Below, in pieces: positions 31,971 to 39,171 of a stretch of DNA of 39,171 bases. Position 1 is the stretch's first letter. The number at the start of each line of letters is the position of its first letter. The stretch comes from Bradyrhizobium sp. Lineage in GTDB: Bacteria > Pseudomonadota > Alphaproteobacteria > Rhizobiales > Xanthobacteraceae. The stretch lies in the NCBI GenBank assembly GCA_028290305.1, contig JAQGKC010000263.1, positions 1-39,171 of the forward strand. The letters are read 5' to 3'. Below the pieces are notes generated by a model. It was not told where the DNA came from. It was given only the letters and a program-made list of their open reading frames with translations, and did no database searches. Made by a program: the position numbers and the translations under genes.

Positions 31971-33593
31971 TCAGCTACGCAGGCCGGGAGCCTCCTGGCC
32001 GGTGCGCGCAACATATTCCGTGTAGCCGCCGCCATATTGTTGAATGCCCTTCGGCGTCAGTTCCAGCACCCGATTGGACAGCGCGGCCAGGAAGTGCCGG
32101 TCGTGGGAGACGAACAGCATGGTGCCTTCGTACTCCGACAGCGCGGCGATCAGCATTTCCTTCGTCGCCATGTCCAGATGGTTCGTGGGCTCATCCAGCA
32201 CCAGGAAGTTCGGCGGGTCGTAGAGCATCATCGCCATCACCAGCCGTGCCTTCTCGCCGCCCGACAGCACCCGGCATTTTTTCTCCACGTCGTCGCCGGA
32301 GAACCCGAAACAGCCGGCCAGCGCGCGCAGCGAGCCCTGCCCCGCCTGAGGGAACGAGTCCTCCAACGACTGGAATACCGTGCGCTCGCCGTCCAGCAGA
32401 TCCATGGCGTGCTGCGCGAAGTAGCCCATCTTCACGCTGCCACCCAGGGCCACCGTGCCATCGTCGGGCTGCGTGGAGCCCGCCACCAGCTTCAGCAGCG
32501 TGGACTTGCCCGCGCCGTTGATGCCCATGACGCACCAGCGCTCCCTGCGGCTCACCATGAAGTCGAGCCCCTCATAGATATTCCGGCTGCCATAACCCTT
32601 ATGCACATTCTTCAGGCTCACCACGTCTTCACCCGAGCGGGACGCCGGTAAGAACTCGAACGATACCGTCTGGCGACGCTTGGGCGGCTCTACACGTTCA
32701 ATCTTGTCCAGCTTCTTCACCCGGCTCTGCACCTGCGCGGCGTGCGAGGCGCGCGCCTTGAAGCGCTCGATGAACTTGATTTCCTTTGACAGCATCGCCT
32801 GCTGACGCTCGAACTGGGCCTGCTGCTGCTTCTCGTTCAGCGCGCGTTGCTGCTCGTAGAACTCGTAGTTGCCGGAATACGTCGTCAACGCCCCGCCATC
32901 GATTTCCACCACCTTAGTGACGATGCGGTTCATGAACTCGCGGTCGTGCGAGGTCATCAGCAGCGCGCCCTCGTATCCTTTCAGGAATTCCTCCAGCCAG
33001 ATCAGGCTCTCCAGGTCCAGATGGTTGCTCGGCTCGTCCAGCAGCATGGCGTCGGGGCGCATCAGCAGGATGCGGGCCAGCGCCACGCGCATCTTCCAGC
33101 CGCCCGACAGCGCGCCCACGTCGCCTTCCATCATCTCCTGGCTGAAGCTCAGGCCCGCCAGCACTTCGCGTGCCCGACCCTCCAGGGCGTAACCATCCAG
33201 CTCCTCGAAGCGCCCCTGCACTTCGCCGTAGCGCGCGATGATGGTTTCCATGTCGTCCGCCCGGTCCGGATCTCCCATGGCGGCCTCCAGCTCCTTCAAC
33301 TCGTTGGCCACGATGCTGACGGGTCCGGCTCCGTCCATCACTTCGGAAACAGCGCTGCGGCCGGACATCTCGCCCACATCCTGGCTGAAATAGCCGATGG
33401 TGACGCCGCGATCGACGGCGACCTGGCCCTCGTCGGGAAGCTCCTGGCCCGTAATCATCCGGAACAGTGTCGTCTTGCCAGACCCGTTGGGACCGACGAG
33501 GCCGATCTTCTCGCCTCTCTGGAGCGCCGCAGAGGCCTCGATGAAGAGGATTTGGTGGCCGACTTGCTTGCTGACGTTGTCGAGACGAATCAT
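31971..33593 (-). CDS. ABC-F family ATPase (YheS/Uup-like)
   Basis: This soluble protein of 540 residues has two ABC ATPase domains in tandem and no membrane segment, the ABC-F plan. The first domain has Walker A G-P-N-G-S-G-K-T, signature L-S-G-G-W and Walker B L-L-D-E-P-S-N-H-L-D. A charged, Gln-rich linker (E-Q-Q-R-A-L-N-E-K-Q-Q-Q-A-Q, about 245-320) follows, then the second domain with G-I-N-G-A-G-K-S, L-S-G-G-E-K and L-D-E-P-T-N-H-L-D. ABC-F proteins act on ribosomes; some give antibiotic resistance, but nothing here shows that. The ATG at 33593 starts M-I-R-L-D-N-V; a longer in-frame extension has no conserved character. Confidence 0.92.
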   Translation of the reverse strand: MIRLDNVSKQVGHQILFIEASAALQRGEKIGLVGPNGSGKTTLFRMITGQELPDEGQVAVDRGVTIGYFSQDVGEMSGRSAVSEVMDGAGPVSIVANELKELEAAMGDPDRADDMETIIARYGEVQGRFEELDGYALEGRAREVLAGLSFSQEMMEGDVGALSGGWKMRVALARILLMRPDAMLLDEPSNHLDLESLIWLEEFLKGYEGALLMTSHDREFMNRIVTKVVEIDGGALTTYSGNYEFYEQQRALNEKQQQAQFERQQAMLSKEIKFIERFKARASHAAQVQSRVKKLDKIERVEPPKRRQTVSFEFLPASRSGEDVVSLKNVHKGYGSRNIYEGLDFMVSRRERWCVMGINGAGKSTLLKLVAGSTQPDDGTVALGGSVKMGYFAQHAMDLLDGERTVFQSLEDSFPQAGQGSLRALAGCFGFSGDDVEKKCRVLSGGEKARLVMAMMLYDPPNFLVLDEPTNHLDMATKEMLIAALSEYEGTMLFVSHDRHFLAALSNRVLELTPKGIQQYGGGYTEYVARTGQEAPGLRS

Positions 33594-33911
33594 GTGCACT
33601 TGAGCCTTAAAAGAAGTTTCGGCCGCTCTTATGCCATGTGGCGCGCCTGCGGAAGAGTGTCCGGAAAAGCCAATCTCGCGATCGACGACGAACTCCCTGC
33701 CATACCAGGCAAATCCCATTCAAGGGGTCACTTGTGCGAAATCGCGAATGACGGTCTAATGACTATTGAGGCGTTTCACGAGACGCCTGATTGCGCGCTC
33801 CAAGGCTGTGGCGTGCCCATAAGGCGATGCTTGCCGAACCCACTGCGGAGGGGAGGAAGTTTTCGCCTTGGCGGGCGGCTTTCCCCACGCAGAATCCGTG
33901 GAGATGCGCGT
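33594..33911. other. Divergent intergenic region ABC-F / cbbQ
   Basis: This 318-base region has no supported gene. It must contain the promoters of the ABC-F gene (-) and the cbbQ-cbbO pair (+). I found no strong palindrome, riboswitch or sigma-54-type site. A purine-rich ggaggggaggaag lies about 60 bases before cbbQ, too far to be its ribosome binding site. Confidence 0.4.
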
Positions 33912-34712
33912 ATGAACCTCGATGCCTACCTGATCGTCTCGGAACCCTTCTATCAGCCGGTGGGCGATGAGATCGCGGTGTTTGAGGCCGCCTTTGCCGA
34001 GCGTCTGCCCGTAATGTTGAAGGGACCGACAGGTTGCGGCAAAACCCGGTTTGTCGAACACATGGCCTGGCGTCTGGCGAAACCCCTGGTGACGGTCGCG
34101 GCACACGAAGACATGACCGCTTCCGATCTTGCCGGCCGCTATCTGCTGGAGCCGGACGGCACCGTCTGGCACGATGGCCCGCTGACGATGGCGGTCCGGC
34201 ATGGCGCGATCTGCTATCTCGATGAAATCGTCGAAGCCCGGCAAGACACCACCGTCGTGATCCACCCGCTGACGGATACACGACGAATCCTGCCGCTGGA
34301 GAAGCACAACGAGATCGTGCCGGCCCACGCCGATTTCCAGCTCACGATCTCCTACAATCCCGGCTACCAGAGCGCGGTGAAAGACCTGAAGGAATCCACC
34401 AAGCAGCGTTTCCTCGCGATCGATTTCGGTTATCCGCCGCCGGCGGTCGAAGCCGCCATCGTGGCGCGCGAGGCCGGAACCAATGTCGAACTGGCCGGGA
34501 CCCTCGTCGCCATCGCGGAGCGGTCCCGCAATCTCCAGGGCCACGGACTCGACGAAGGCGCCTCGACCCGCATGCTGATCCATGCGGGACGGCTGGTGCG
34601 CGCCGGCCTGTCGCTTGAAGCCGCCGTGCGATCGAGCATCGTGCTGCCGATCACCGACAATCACGACATCCGTGAAGCGCTCAGCGCCGCCATAGAGGCC
34701 TGCATACCGTGA
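33912..34712 (+). CDS. CbbQ/NirQ/NorQ-type MoxR AAA+ ATPase
   Basis: This protein of 266 residues has Walker A G38-P-T-G-C-G-K-T45, Walker B I-C-Y-L-D104-E105, sensor region F-Q-L-T-I-S-Y-N-P-G-Y, and the C-terminal CbbQ domain with S-T-K-Q-R-F and a lid helix. CbbQ/NorQ proteins form hexamers that, with a VWA partner, remodel or load metals into large enzymes such as Rubisco, nitric oxide reductase or CO dehydrogenase-like targets. The VWA partner overlaps by 4 bases downstream. No Rubisco, nor or cox genes are in the window, so its client is unknown. I leave the symbol empty because the target is not established. Confidence 0.9.
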   Translation: MNLDAYLIVSEPFYQPVGDEIAVFEAAFAERLPVMLKGPTGCGKTRFVEHMAWRLAKPLVTVAAHEDMTASDLAGRYLLEPDGTVWHDGPLTMAVRHGAICYLDEIVEARQDTTVVIHPLTDTRRILPLEKHNEIVPAHADFQLTISYNPGYQSAVKDLKESTKQRFLAIDFGYPPPAVEAAIVAREAGTNVELAGTLVAIAERSRNLQGHGLDEGASTRMLIHAGRLVRAGLSLEAAVRSSIVLPITDNHDIREALSAAIEACIP

Positions 34713-37033
34713 GCGCTGCCGCCCGATCGGTGCCGCTGCGAGTCATTTCGGCGCACTCCGATGGCGCCACCCGTCGCGTTCATCTGCTGATGCGGCAGCG
34801 CGACGCGCTGAGGCCGCTGTTTCGCGCGGCCTGGGACAATCTCGCGGCTCGCTTTGATGACGACGAACTCGAAAGCTGGGCGGCGGGCGTACTGGCCCTG
34901 GCCGACGTCAACGCCGGTCCGTCCTGCCTGGTCGCGTTCTGGGAGATCAGCAGAAACCAGCCGACCGAAGAAAGTATCGCACCCCTGATCGCGGCGGCAC
35001 ACACGGCTGCGAATGTTTGCCGCCACGCCGGCGCGCAGGCGGCCGCCCGCACGATCGTCTCTGTCGCCGTCGCGCGTCGGATTCTGGGCGCAGGTCCGAA
35101 TCTCGCGCGCTGGTGGCGCGTCATGGACGACCTTGCGCTGCGAGCGCCGGAATCGGTCGAGGCGACCGCCTTGCGAATGGGTGAAATCCTGTCGGCGGGT
35201 AACATCGATGCCTTCGAGAGCTTCGTCGCCGCTGGATTGAAACTGGCGGCCGGCGACAGGCGCAGACGGCTGGCCTTCTTCACGCTGCAGGATGAGCTTG
35301 CGCGGCGACTGCTGGAGCGAGCGTCGGCCGGCGTCGGTTTCGCCGAAACCGAACGCCAGACCAAAGCGTTCCTGACTTCTTTGTGGGGCCGGCCACCGCT
35401 GTTGCGCAGTTTTCCTGTGGGCTCCGCTCAGGCGCCCCAACGTCGCGCCGGGATCGCGGGGCCGCTGATCCGCATGCCCGAAATTTATCGCGGCGTGCAG
35501 GGTGATGCCGCCTACGCTTTATATAAAGCGGCGGCCGCGCACGCCCAGGCCCACCTCGTGTTCGGCGGACCCCGATTTCCCGTTGGTACGCTCAAGCCGC
35601 TCCAGACCGCGCTCGTCACCTTGATCGAGGATGCACGCATCGAGTTGCTGGCGATGCGCCAACTGCCGGGGTTGCGCAAGCTGTGGTCGCCCTACCATCT
35701 CGCCGTGCCAGCCGGCGTCGCCACGGCCCCTACTCTGCTGGCGCGGCTCTCCCGCGCTCTGTTCGATCCGTCCTACGGCGACGATGACGGCTTTGTCGCC
35801 AAAGGACGCGCGATGGTCGAGGCCCGGCTGCCCCGTCTGGAGGACGCAGGCATCAGCCGCGAGATCGGCATGCTACTGGGCAACGATCTCGGCCAGATGC
35901 GTGTCCAGTTCAACGCCAGGACCTATGTCGTCGAGCCGCTCTATCGCGACGATGGCCTCGGCCTGTGGGACTTCGGCGACGACGCGCCTTCCTCCGGGGA
36001 GCCGCTCGACCTTCCCGTAGATGCAGCCCGCGTTGAGCAACGGGAAGATCCGGACCAAACCTCCCTGGGCCCCGATGGGTCCGAGGACGAAAGCAGCGTC
36101 GGACGGGCGCGGCCTGTCGCGCCGGACCAGCGCGGCATTGTGATTGCAAAATATCCCGAATGGGATCTCGCGCATGGCGTCGAACGGCCGGAATGGACAA
36201 CGGTACGTGAAGTCGCCCCACGTTTAGGCGATCCGCGCCTCGTCGAAGAGGCGCTCGACCGCGCCGATGTTTTACGCAACCGGATTCGCCGGCTGGTCCG
36301 CGGCGTGCGCGTCGGCCGGACCATCCGCTTGAAGCGGCAACTCGACGGCCATGATCTCGACGTCGATGCCATGCTCGAGGCAGGGATCGCGTTGCGGATG
36401 CGTCAGGAGCCTGACCCGCGTATATTTCGCACCACGACCTCCAAGCATCGCGATCTTGCGGTTTTGCTGCTGCTCGACCTCTCGGAATCGACCCGCGATC
36501 GCCTCGCGTCCGGGGCCTCGATTCTCGATGTCGAGCGCCTCGCAGTGGCGGTTCTCGCCGAAGCCATGAGCGCGCTTGGCGATCCCTTTGGCATGCTCGC
36601 ATTCGCCTCGAACGGGCGCGACGATGTCGAGATGACGACGCTCAAGGCCTTCAACGAACCGTATGACCGCACATGCGTGGGGCGGCTGGCTGCATTGTCA
36701 TCCGGCCTGTCGACGCGGCTCGGCACAGCACTTCGTCATGCCGGTGAAGTGATCAGCCACGCCCGAAGTTTTCGAAAGCTCGTCATCGTCCTGACCGATG
36801 GCGAGCCGTCCGACATCGATGTTGCCGATCCGCTCGAACTTGTCGAAGATGCGCGCCGCGCCGCGGTCGGATTGAGGGCACGCGGCATCGACGGATTCGG
36901 TGTGGTGCTGGGATCGGGCGCCATGAATTCCGCTATACGCATTTTCGGACGAGGCAATACGATGCTGGTGCCGCGTGTCGAGGACTTACCGGTCCGGCTG
37001 TCCGAACTCTATTTCCGGCTCGCACGGCGATAG
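34709..37033 (+). CDS. CbbO/NorD-like VWA-domain protein, partner of the AAA+ ATPase
   Basis: This protein of 774 residues has an N-terminal helical region (about 1-430), an acidic disordered segment (about 430-480), and a C-terminal von Willebrand A domain. The MIDAS motif is intact: D590-L-S-E-S, a Thr/Ser in S-T-R-L-G-T-A-L, and T-D697-G-E-P-S-D. In CbbO the VWA domain docks the AAA+ hexamer to its client. The GTG start overlaps the cbbQ stop (gTGA), indicating translational coupling. The client is not in the neighbourhood; the closest candidate is the convergent amiE, which is only positional evidence. Confidence 0.9.
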   Translation: MSAAARSVPLRVISAHSDGATRRVHLLMRQRDALRPLFRAAWDNLAARFDDDELESWAAGVLALADVNAGPSCLVAFWEISRNQPTEESIAPLIAAAHTAANVCRHAGAQAAARTIVSVAVARRILGAGPNLARWWRVMDDLALRAPESVEATALRMGEILSAGNIDAFESFVAAGLKLAAGDRRRRLAFFTLQDELARRLLERASAGVGFAETERQTKAFLTSLWGRPPLLRSFPVGSAQAPQRRAGIAGPLIRMPEIYRGVQGDAAYALYKAAAAHAQAHLVFGGPRFPVGTLKPLQTALVTLIEDARIELLAMRQLPGLRKLWSPYHLAVPAGVATAPTLLARLSRALFDPSYGDDDGFVAKGRAMVEARLPRLEDAGISREIGMLLGNDLGQMRVQFNARTYVVEPLYRDDGLGLWDFGDDAPSSGEPLDLPVDAARVEQREDPDQTSLGPDGSEDESSVGRARPVAPDQRGIVIAKYPEWDLAHGVERPEWTTVREVAPRLGDPRLVEEALDRADVLRNRIRRLVRGVRVGRTIRLKRQLDGHDLDVDAMLEAGIALRMRQEPDPRIFRTTTSKHRDLAVLLLLDLSESTRDRLASGASILDVERLAVAVLAEAMSALGDPFGMLAFASNGRDDVEMTTLKAFNEPYDRTCVGRLAALSSGLSTRLGTALRHAGEVISHARSFRKLVIVLTDGEPSDIDVADPLELVEDARRAAVGLRARGIDGFGVVLGSGAMNSAIRIFGRGNTMLVPRVEDLPVRLSELYFRLARR

Positions 37034-37056
37034 AGCGGAAAGCGTTCGGCGTAGTG

Positions 37057-37160
37057 TCGTCATCCTTCGAGACGCGCGCAACTGCGCGCTCCTCAGGATA
37101 AGGTCTTTTTCAAACCCTCATGGTGAGGAGCGCGGCAACGCCGCGCGTCTCGAACCAAGG
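37057..37160. repeat. Bradyrhizobial palindromic repeat between cbbO-like gene and amiE
   Basis: The perfect 13-base outer arms ttcgagacgcgcg (37066-37078) and cgcgcgtctcgaa (37142-37154) are joined by inner arms gcgctcctca (37086-37095) and tgaggagcgc (37124-37133). The long foldback lies between two convergent genes and may also end their transcripts. Confidence 0.88.
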
Positions 37161-37185
37161 AAGCAGAGGATGCGTCGCAATCGAT

Positions 37186-38223
37186 CTAGCGATGCGTGGT
37201 GGCCTTGTTCGGAATTCCTTCGATCGGACATTCCTCGACGCCCACGGTCGTTCGCGTGAACGACTCCACCATCTCGCGGGTGCCTTCGGGATCGGCGATC
37301 CACTTGCTATAGAAATCGTACGGACATGCCGCGACGCCGCGATCACCCTCGCCGGAATTGATCATGCCGGTGTAGCCACGATGCACCAGCTTGAAGAGAT
37401 GGTTTTCCGATTGTCCGGTCCGGCGCGCGTCGCGGATCAGCGACTTGGAGATGGCGGCGTACTGGATGCCGTAATCTTCCTCGCCGCATTCTCCGAGCGT
37501 ACGACCGTCGAAGCCGATGATCGCGGAGTGGCCGAAGTAGGAATAGACGCCATCGAAACCCGACGCGTTGGCGACCGCCACATAGACGTTGTTGGCCCAC
37601 GCCATCGCTTTCGCCATCAGCACCTGCTGATCTTTCGCGGGATACATGTAGCCCTGGCAACGAACGATGAGTTCGGCGCCCTTCATGGCGCAGTCGCGCC
37701 AGATTTCTGGATAGTTGCCGTCGTCGCAGATGATGAGCGAAACCTTGAGGCCCTTCGGTCCCTCTGAAACATAGGTGCAGTTGCCGGGATACCAGCCTTC
37801 GATCGGCACCCATGGCATGATCTTGCGATACTTCTGAACGACTTCGCCCTTGTCGTTCATCAGGATCAGGGTGTTGTACGGCGCCTTGTGCGGATGTTCC
37901 TCATGGCGCTCGCCGGTGAGGGAAAACACGCCCCAGACCTTGGCCTTGCGGCAGGCTTCCGCGAAGATCTCGGTTTCCTCACCAGGCACCGACGACGCGG
38001 TATCGTACATCTCCTTGGAGTCATACATGATGCCGTGGGTCGAATATTCCGGAAAGATCACGAGGTCCATGCCCGGCAGACCGGACTTCATGCCGACCAG
38101 CATGTCGGCGATCTTGCGGCAATTGGCCAGCACTTCCGCCTTGGTGTGAAGCCGAGGCATCTTGTAGTTCACGACGGCGACGCCAACCGTGTCATTGCTC
38201 GATGAAATATCGCCGTGCATCAT
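37186..38223 (-). CDS. amiE: Aliphatic amidase (acylamide amidohydrolase)
   Basis: This protein of 345 residues, almost the exact length of Pseudomonas AmiE (346), hydrolyses short aliphatic amides such as acetamide to the acid and ammonia. It is a nitrilase-superfamily enzyme with an intact triad at the same numbers as in P. aeruginosa: E59 (F-P-E-Y), K134 (K-Y-R-K) and C166 ([10 protein letters not shown]). Long stretches such as [19 protein letters not shown] match closely. The ATG at 38223 has GGAGAG upstream; the ATG at 38220 is next. The leader carries a terminator, and the ANTAR and AmiC-like genes lie upstream on the same strand. Confidence 0.96.
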   Translation of the reverse strand: MMHGDISSSNDTVGVAVVNYKMPRLHTKAEVLANCRKIADMLVGMKSGLPGMDLVIFPEYSTHGIMYDSKEMYDTASSVPGEETEIFAEACRKAKVWGVFSLTGERHEEHPHKAPYNTLILMNDKGEVVQKYRKIMPWVPIEGWYPGNCTYVSEGPKGLKVSLIICDDGNYPEIWRDCAMKGAELIVRCQGYMYPAKDQQVLMAKAMAWANNVYVAVANASGFDGVYSYFGHSAIIGFDGRTLGECGEEDYGIQYAAISKSLIRDARRTGQSENHLFKLVHRGYTGMINSGEGDRGVAACPYDFYSKWIADPEGTREMVESFTRTTVGVEECPIEGIPNKATTHR

Positions 38224-38255
38224 GATGTTCTCTCCGGATGATTGACAGCCAAAAC

Positions 38256-38292
38256 AAAAAAGCCCGACAGATCCTCGCGGATCCCTCGGGCT
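38256..38292 (-). terminator. Intrinsic terminator in the amiE leader (attenuator)
   Basis: On the minus strand AGCCCGA pairs with TCGGGCT, with an inner GATCC-GCGA-GGATC stem, and ends in six T. It lies only 33 bases before the amiE start and between amiR and amiE, so amiE is expressed only when RNA polymerase reads through it. Confidence 0.9.
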
Positions 38293-38362
38293 AACCTCGC
38301 CAAGCCTGACCAACATCCTTGGTGGTCGGGCGAAAAACTACGCTCAGGACAGCATCGTCCCA
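38289..38362 (-). promoter_or_regulatory. amiE leader RNA, candidate ANTAR antiterminator
   Basis: In the RNA sense, a first hairpin (38362-38345) has TGGGAC / GTCCTG arms around a 6-base loop, GATGCT. A middle stem, GACCA / TGGTC (38327-38308), follows. A last hairpin, GGCT...AGCC (38306-38289), uses the 5' arm of the terminator, so it and the terminator exclude each other. ANTAR proteins bind paired hexaloop hairpins and favour such an antiterminator. The first loop has G at position 4, as in the consensus, but G rather than A at position 1, so the match is partial. Confidence 0.6.
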
Positions 38363-38380
38363 CTGCAGTTGCACCGAAAA

Positions 38381-38989
38381 TTAAACATCTTTCGCACGGT
38401 ACTGCAAGAGTTCATTTGCGTGGATGATCGCCGCGGCCATGTCATCCATCGACAACCGTTTCGCCATCGCCTGGCGGCGGATGCTTTCGTAAGCTTCGGC
38501 TTCGCTCAACCCCTGGCCATCCATCAAGACCGCTTTGGCCTTCTGGATTCGCTGCAGGCCCGAAAGCTTGCGTTCCAGTTTACGAATTCGCTTTTCGGTT
38601 TCGCGTTTTTCGAGCCAGATGCTGCGGGCAATCGTCAGGTTGGTGAGCAGGCCGAAGGGACGGATCGGCCGTTCGATAACGGCTACCGCGCCGGCCTCCA
38701 GCACCAACTGAAGCGTCGACGGATCTTCGTAACCGACGATGGCGATCAGCGTTGGCCGCGGCCCGTCGCTCGACTTCAGGAGACGCACGATATCGCTGCG
38801 CACGTCATGTTCGATCGCAAGCAGCATCACGTCCGAATTGTCGGACCAGTGTTCCGGGACCGGCCATTGCGTCTCGACCATGCAGCCGATGCGGCGCAGA
38901 TGCTCGACCAGCCTGACGCGTTCATTGTCCGGCGGATGAACCACCTGGACGCGTAGGCCGCGAAGATCGCGAAGGATTTGGATCGCCAC
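38381..38989 (-). CDS. amiR: ANTAR-domain antitermination regulator, AmiR-like
   Basis: This protein of 202 residues has an N-terminal receiver-like domain (about 10-120), a coiled coil (about 125-150) and a C-terminal ANTAR RNA-binding domain (about 145-198: Q-R-I-Q-K-A-K-A-V-L-M-D-G-Q-G-L-S-E-x-E-A-Y, then M-D-D-M-A-A-A-I-I). In the receiver the usual phospho-Asp strand reads V-M-L-L-A-I-E and the conserved Lys is Arg (E-R-P-I-R-P), so it is a pseudo-receiver, as in Pseudomonas AmiR, which is controlled by binding AmiC rather than by phosphorylation. The start is a GTG with GGAG 8 bases upstream. It lies 23 bases after the amiC-like gene and just ahead of the amiE attenuator. Confidence 0.9.
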   Translation of the reverse strand: MAIQILRDLRGLRVQVVHPPDNERVRLVEHLRRIGCMVETQWPVPEHWSDNSDVMLLAIEHDVRSDIVRLLKSSDGPRPTLIAIVGYEDPSTLQLVLEAGAVAVIERPIRPFGLLTNLTIARSIWLEKRETEKRIRKLERKLSGLQRIQKAKAVLMDGQGLSEAEAYESIRRQAMAKRLSMDDMAAAIIHANELLQYRAKDV

Positions 38990-39012
38990 CGCCTGCTCCC
39001 GCGCTCAGAACC

Positions 39013-39171
39013 TCAGTGGTTGACTGTCTGAAGGTCGTCAGCCGACCAGTCGGCAAGGCTCTGTACGACGCAGAAGGGGTCCGGCTTGATCCGAACACCC
39101 GGATTCCAGACGGTCCGGAATCGACATGACTTGTCCAGCCTCGCGATCCGCGGCCAGAGATATGTGTGGTT
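39013..39171 (-). CDS. amiC: AmiC-like amide-sensing periplasmic-binding-fold protein, N-terminus beyond window
   Basis: Only the last 52 residues are visible, reading N-H-T-Y-L-W-P-R-I-A-R-L-D and ending D-P-F-C-V-V-Q-S-L-A-D-W-S-A. This aligns with the C-terminus of P. aeruginosa AmiC (N-H-S-R-L-S-S-R-I-A-E-I-D ... P-D-P-Y-V-V-V-H-N-L-D-D-W-S-A). AmiC is a cytoplasmic, periplasmic-binding-protein-fold sensor that holds AmiR inactive until a short amide binds. The closely related alternative is a urea/amide ABC transporter binding protein (UrtA/FmdD), which differs mainly in having a signal peptide; that end is outside the window. Its place directly before amiR supports the AmiC call. Confidence 0.72.
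   Translation of the reverse strand, partial: NHTYLWPRIARLDKSCRFRTVWNPGVRIKPDPFCVVQSLADWSADDLQTVNH

Noticed and set aside
32847..33911. Long plus-strand open frame leading into the cbbQ-like gene
   Set aside because: Most of it is antisense to the ABC-F gene. The AAA+ protein's homology begins only at the ATG at 33912.
33594..33911. Possible sigma-54 site before the cbbQ-like gene
   Set aside because: A tggcgtg...cttgcc pair is present around 33808-33834, but the spacing between the GG and GC elements is wrong for a -24/-12 promoter.
33912..37033. Assignment of the AAA+/VWA pair as Rubisco activase or NO reductase activator
   Set aside because: The sequence supports only the family. No Rubisco or nor genes are in the window, so naming a client would be unfounded.
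1..39171. CRISPR arrays, tRNA or rRNA genes, integrases, transposases or phage genes
   Set aside because: I looked for regular spaced repeats, tRNA cloverleaf ends and transposase motifs on both strands and found none that can be supported.
39013..39171. UrtA-type urea ABC transporter binding protein instead of AmiC
   Set aside because: It is not fully excluded, since the N-terminus is missing, but the C-terminal match and the place 23 bases before an AmiR-like gene favour AmiC.

Overview
The window looks like a chromosomal segment of a Bradyrhizobium-type alphaproteobacterium (Nitrobacteraceae). The evidence is high-GC DNA, FabI, RibB, PdxH, CorA and GcdH proteins of alphaproteobacterial character, many short secreted proteins of the kind found in this group, and intergenic palindromic repeats of the bradyrhizobial type. 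The genus is an inference; no rRNA or other taxonomic marker is present. I saw no tRNA, rRNA, CRISPR array, IS element or prophage.

Region 1 (1-13.3 kb) is mostly core metabolism. It holds a histidine phosphatase (cut by the window edge) with fabI, an ECF sigma/anti-sigma pair, a CbpA-type J-protein, a 17-kDa-antigen-like lipoprotein, pdxH with an SDR, a small CxxC protein, corA, an L,D-transpeptidase lipoprotein, an extensin-like protein, an AlkK-type acyl-CoA ligase, a DUF1499 membrane protein and an MBL-fold hydrolase.

Region 2 (13.3-27.5 kb) holds glutaryl-CoA dehydrogenase, ribB with a decayed RibA domain, a PLP aminotransferase, several small secreted proteins, a class C beta-lactamase-like hydrolase, an aldo/keto reductase, an SDR, a Do-type protease divergent from an SPW-repeat membrane protein, and a large HpnN-like RND transporter.

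Region 3 (27.6-32 kb) looks like an inducible catabolic module. A MarR regulator is divergent from a tautomerase that keeps all six catalytic residues of cis-3-chloroacrylic acid dehalogenase. The tautomerase is followed on the same strand by a Bug-type solute-binding protein and a phthalate-dioxygenase-like Rieske oxygenase, and a second MarR gene faces the cluster. Two TTGTA-NN-TACAA palindromes lie between the divergent genes.

Region 4 (32-39.2 kb) has an ABC-F ATPase, an orphan CbbQ/CbbO (MoxR AAA+ / VWA) pair, and a short-chain amidase regulon ordered amiC-amiR-leader-amiE. The amiE leader carries a strong intrinsic terminator, preceded by hairpins that fit ANTAR-controlled antitermination. 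This rearranged amidase regulon, the cis-CaaD-like catabolic module and the client-less CbbQO pair are the most interesting parts of the window.
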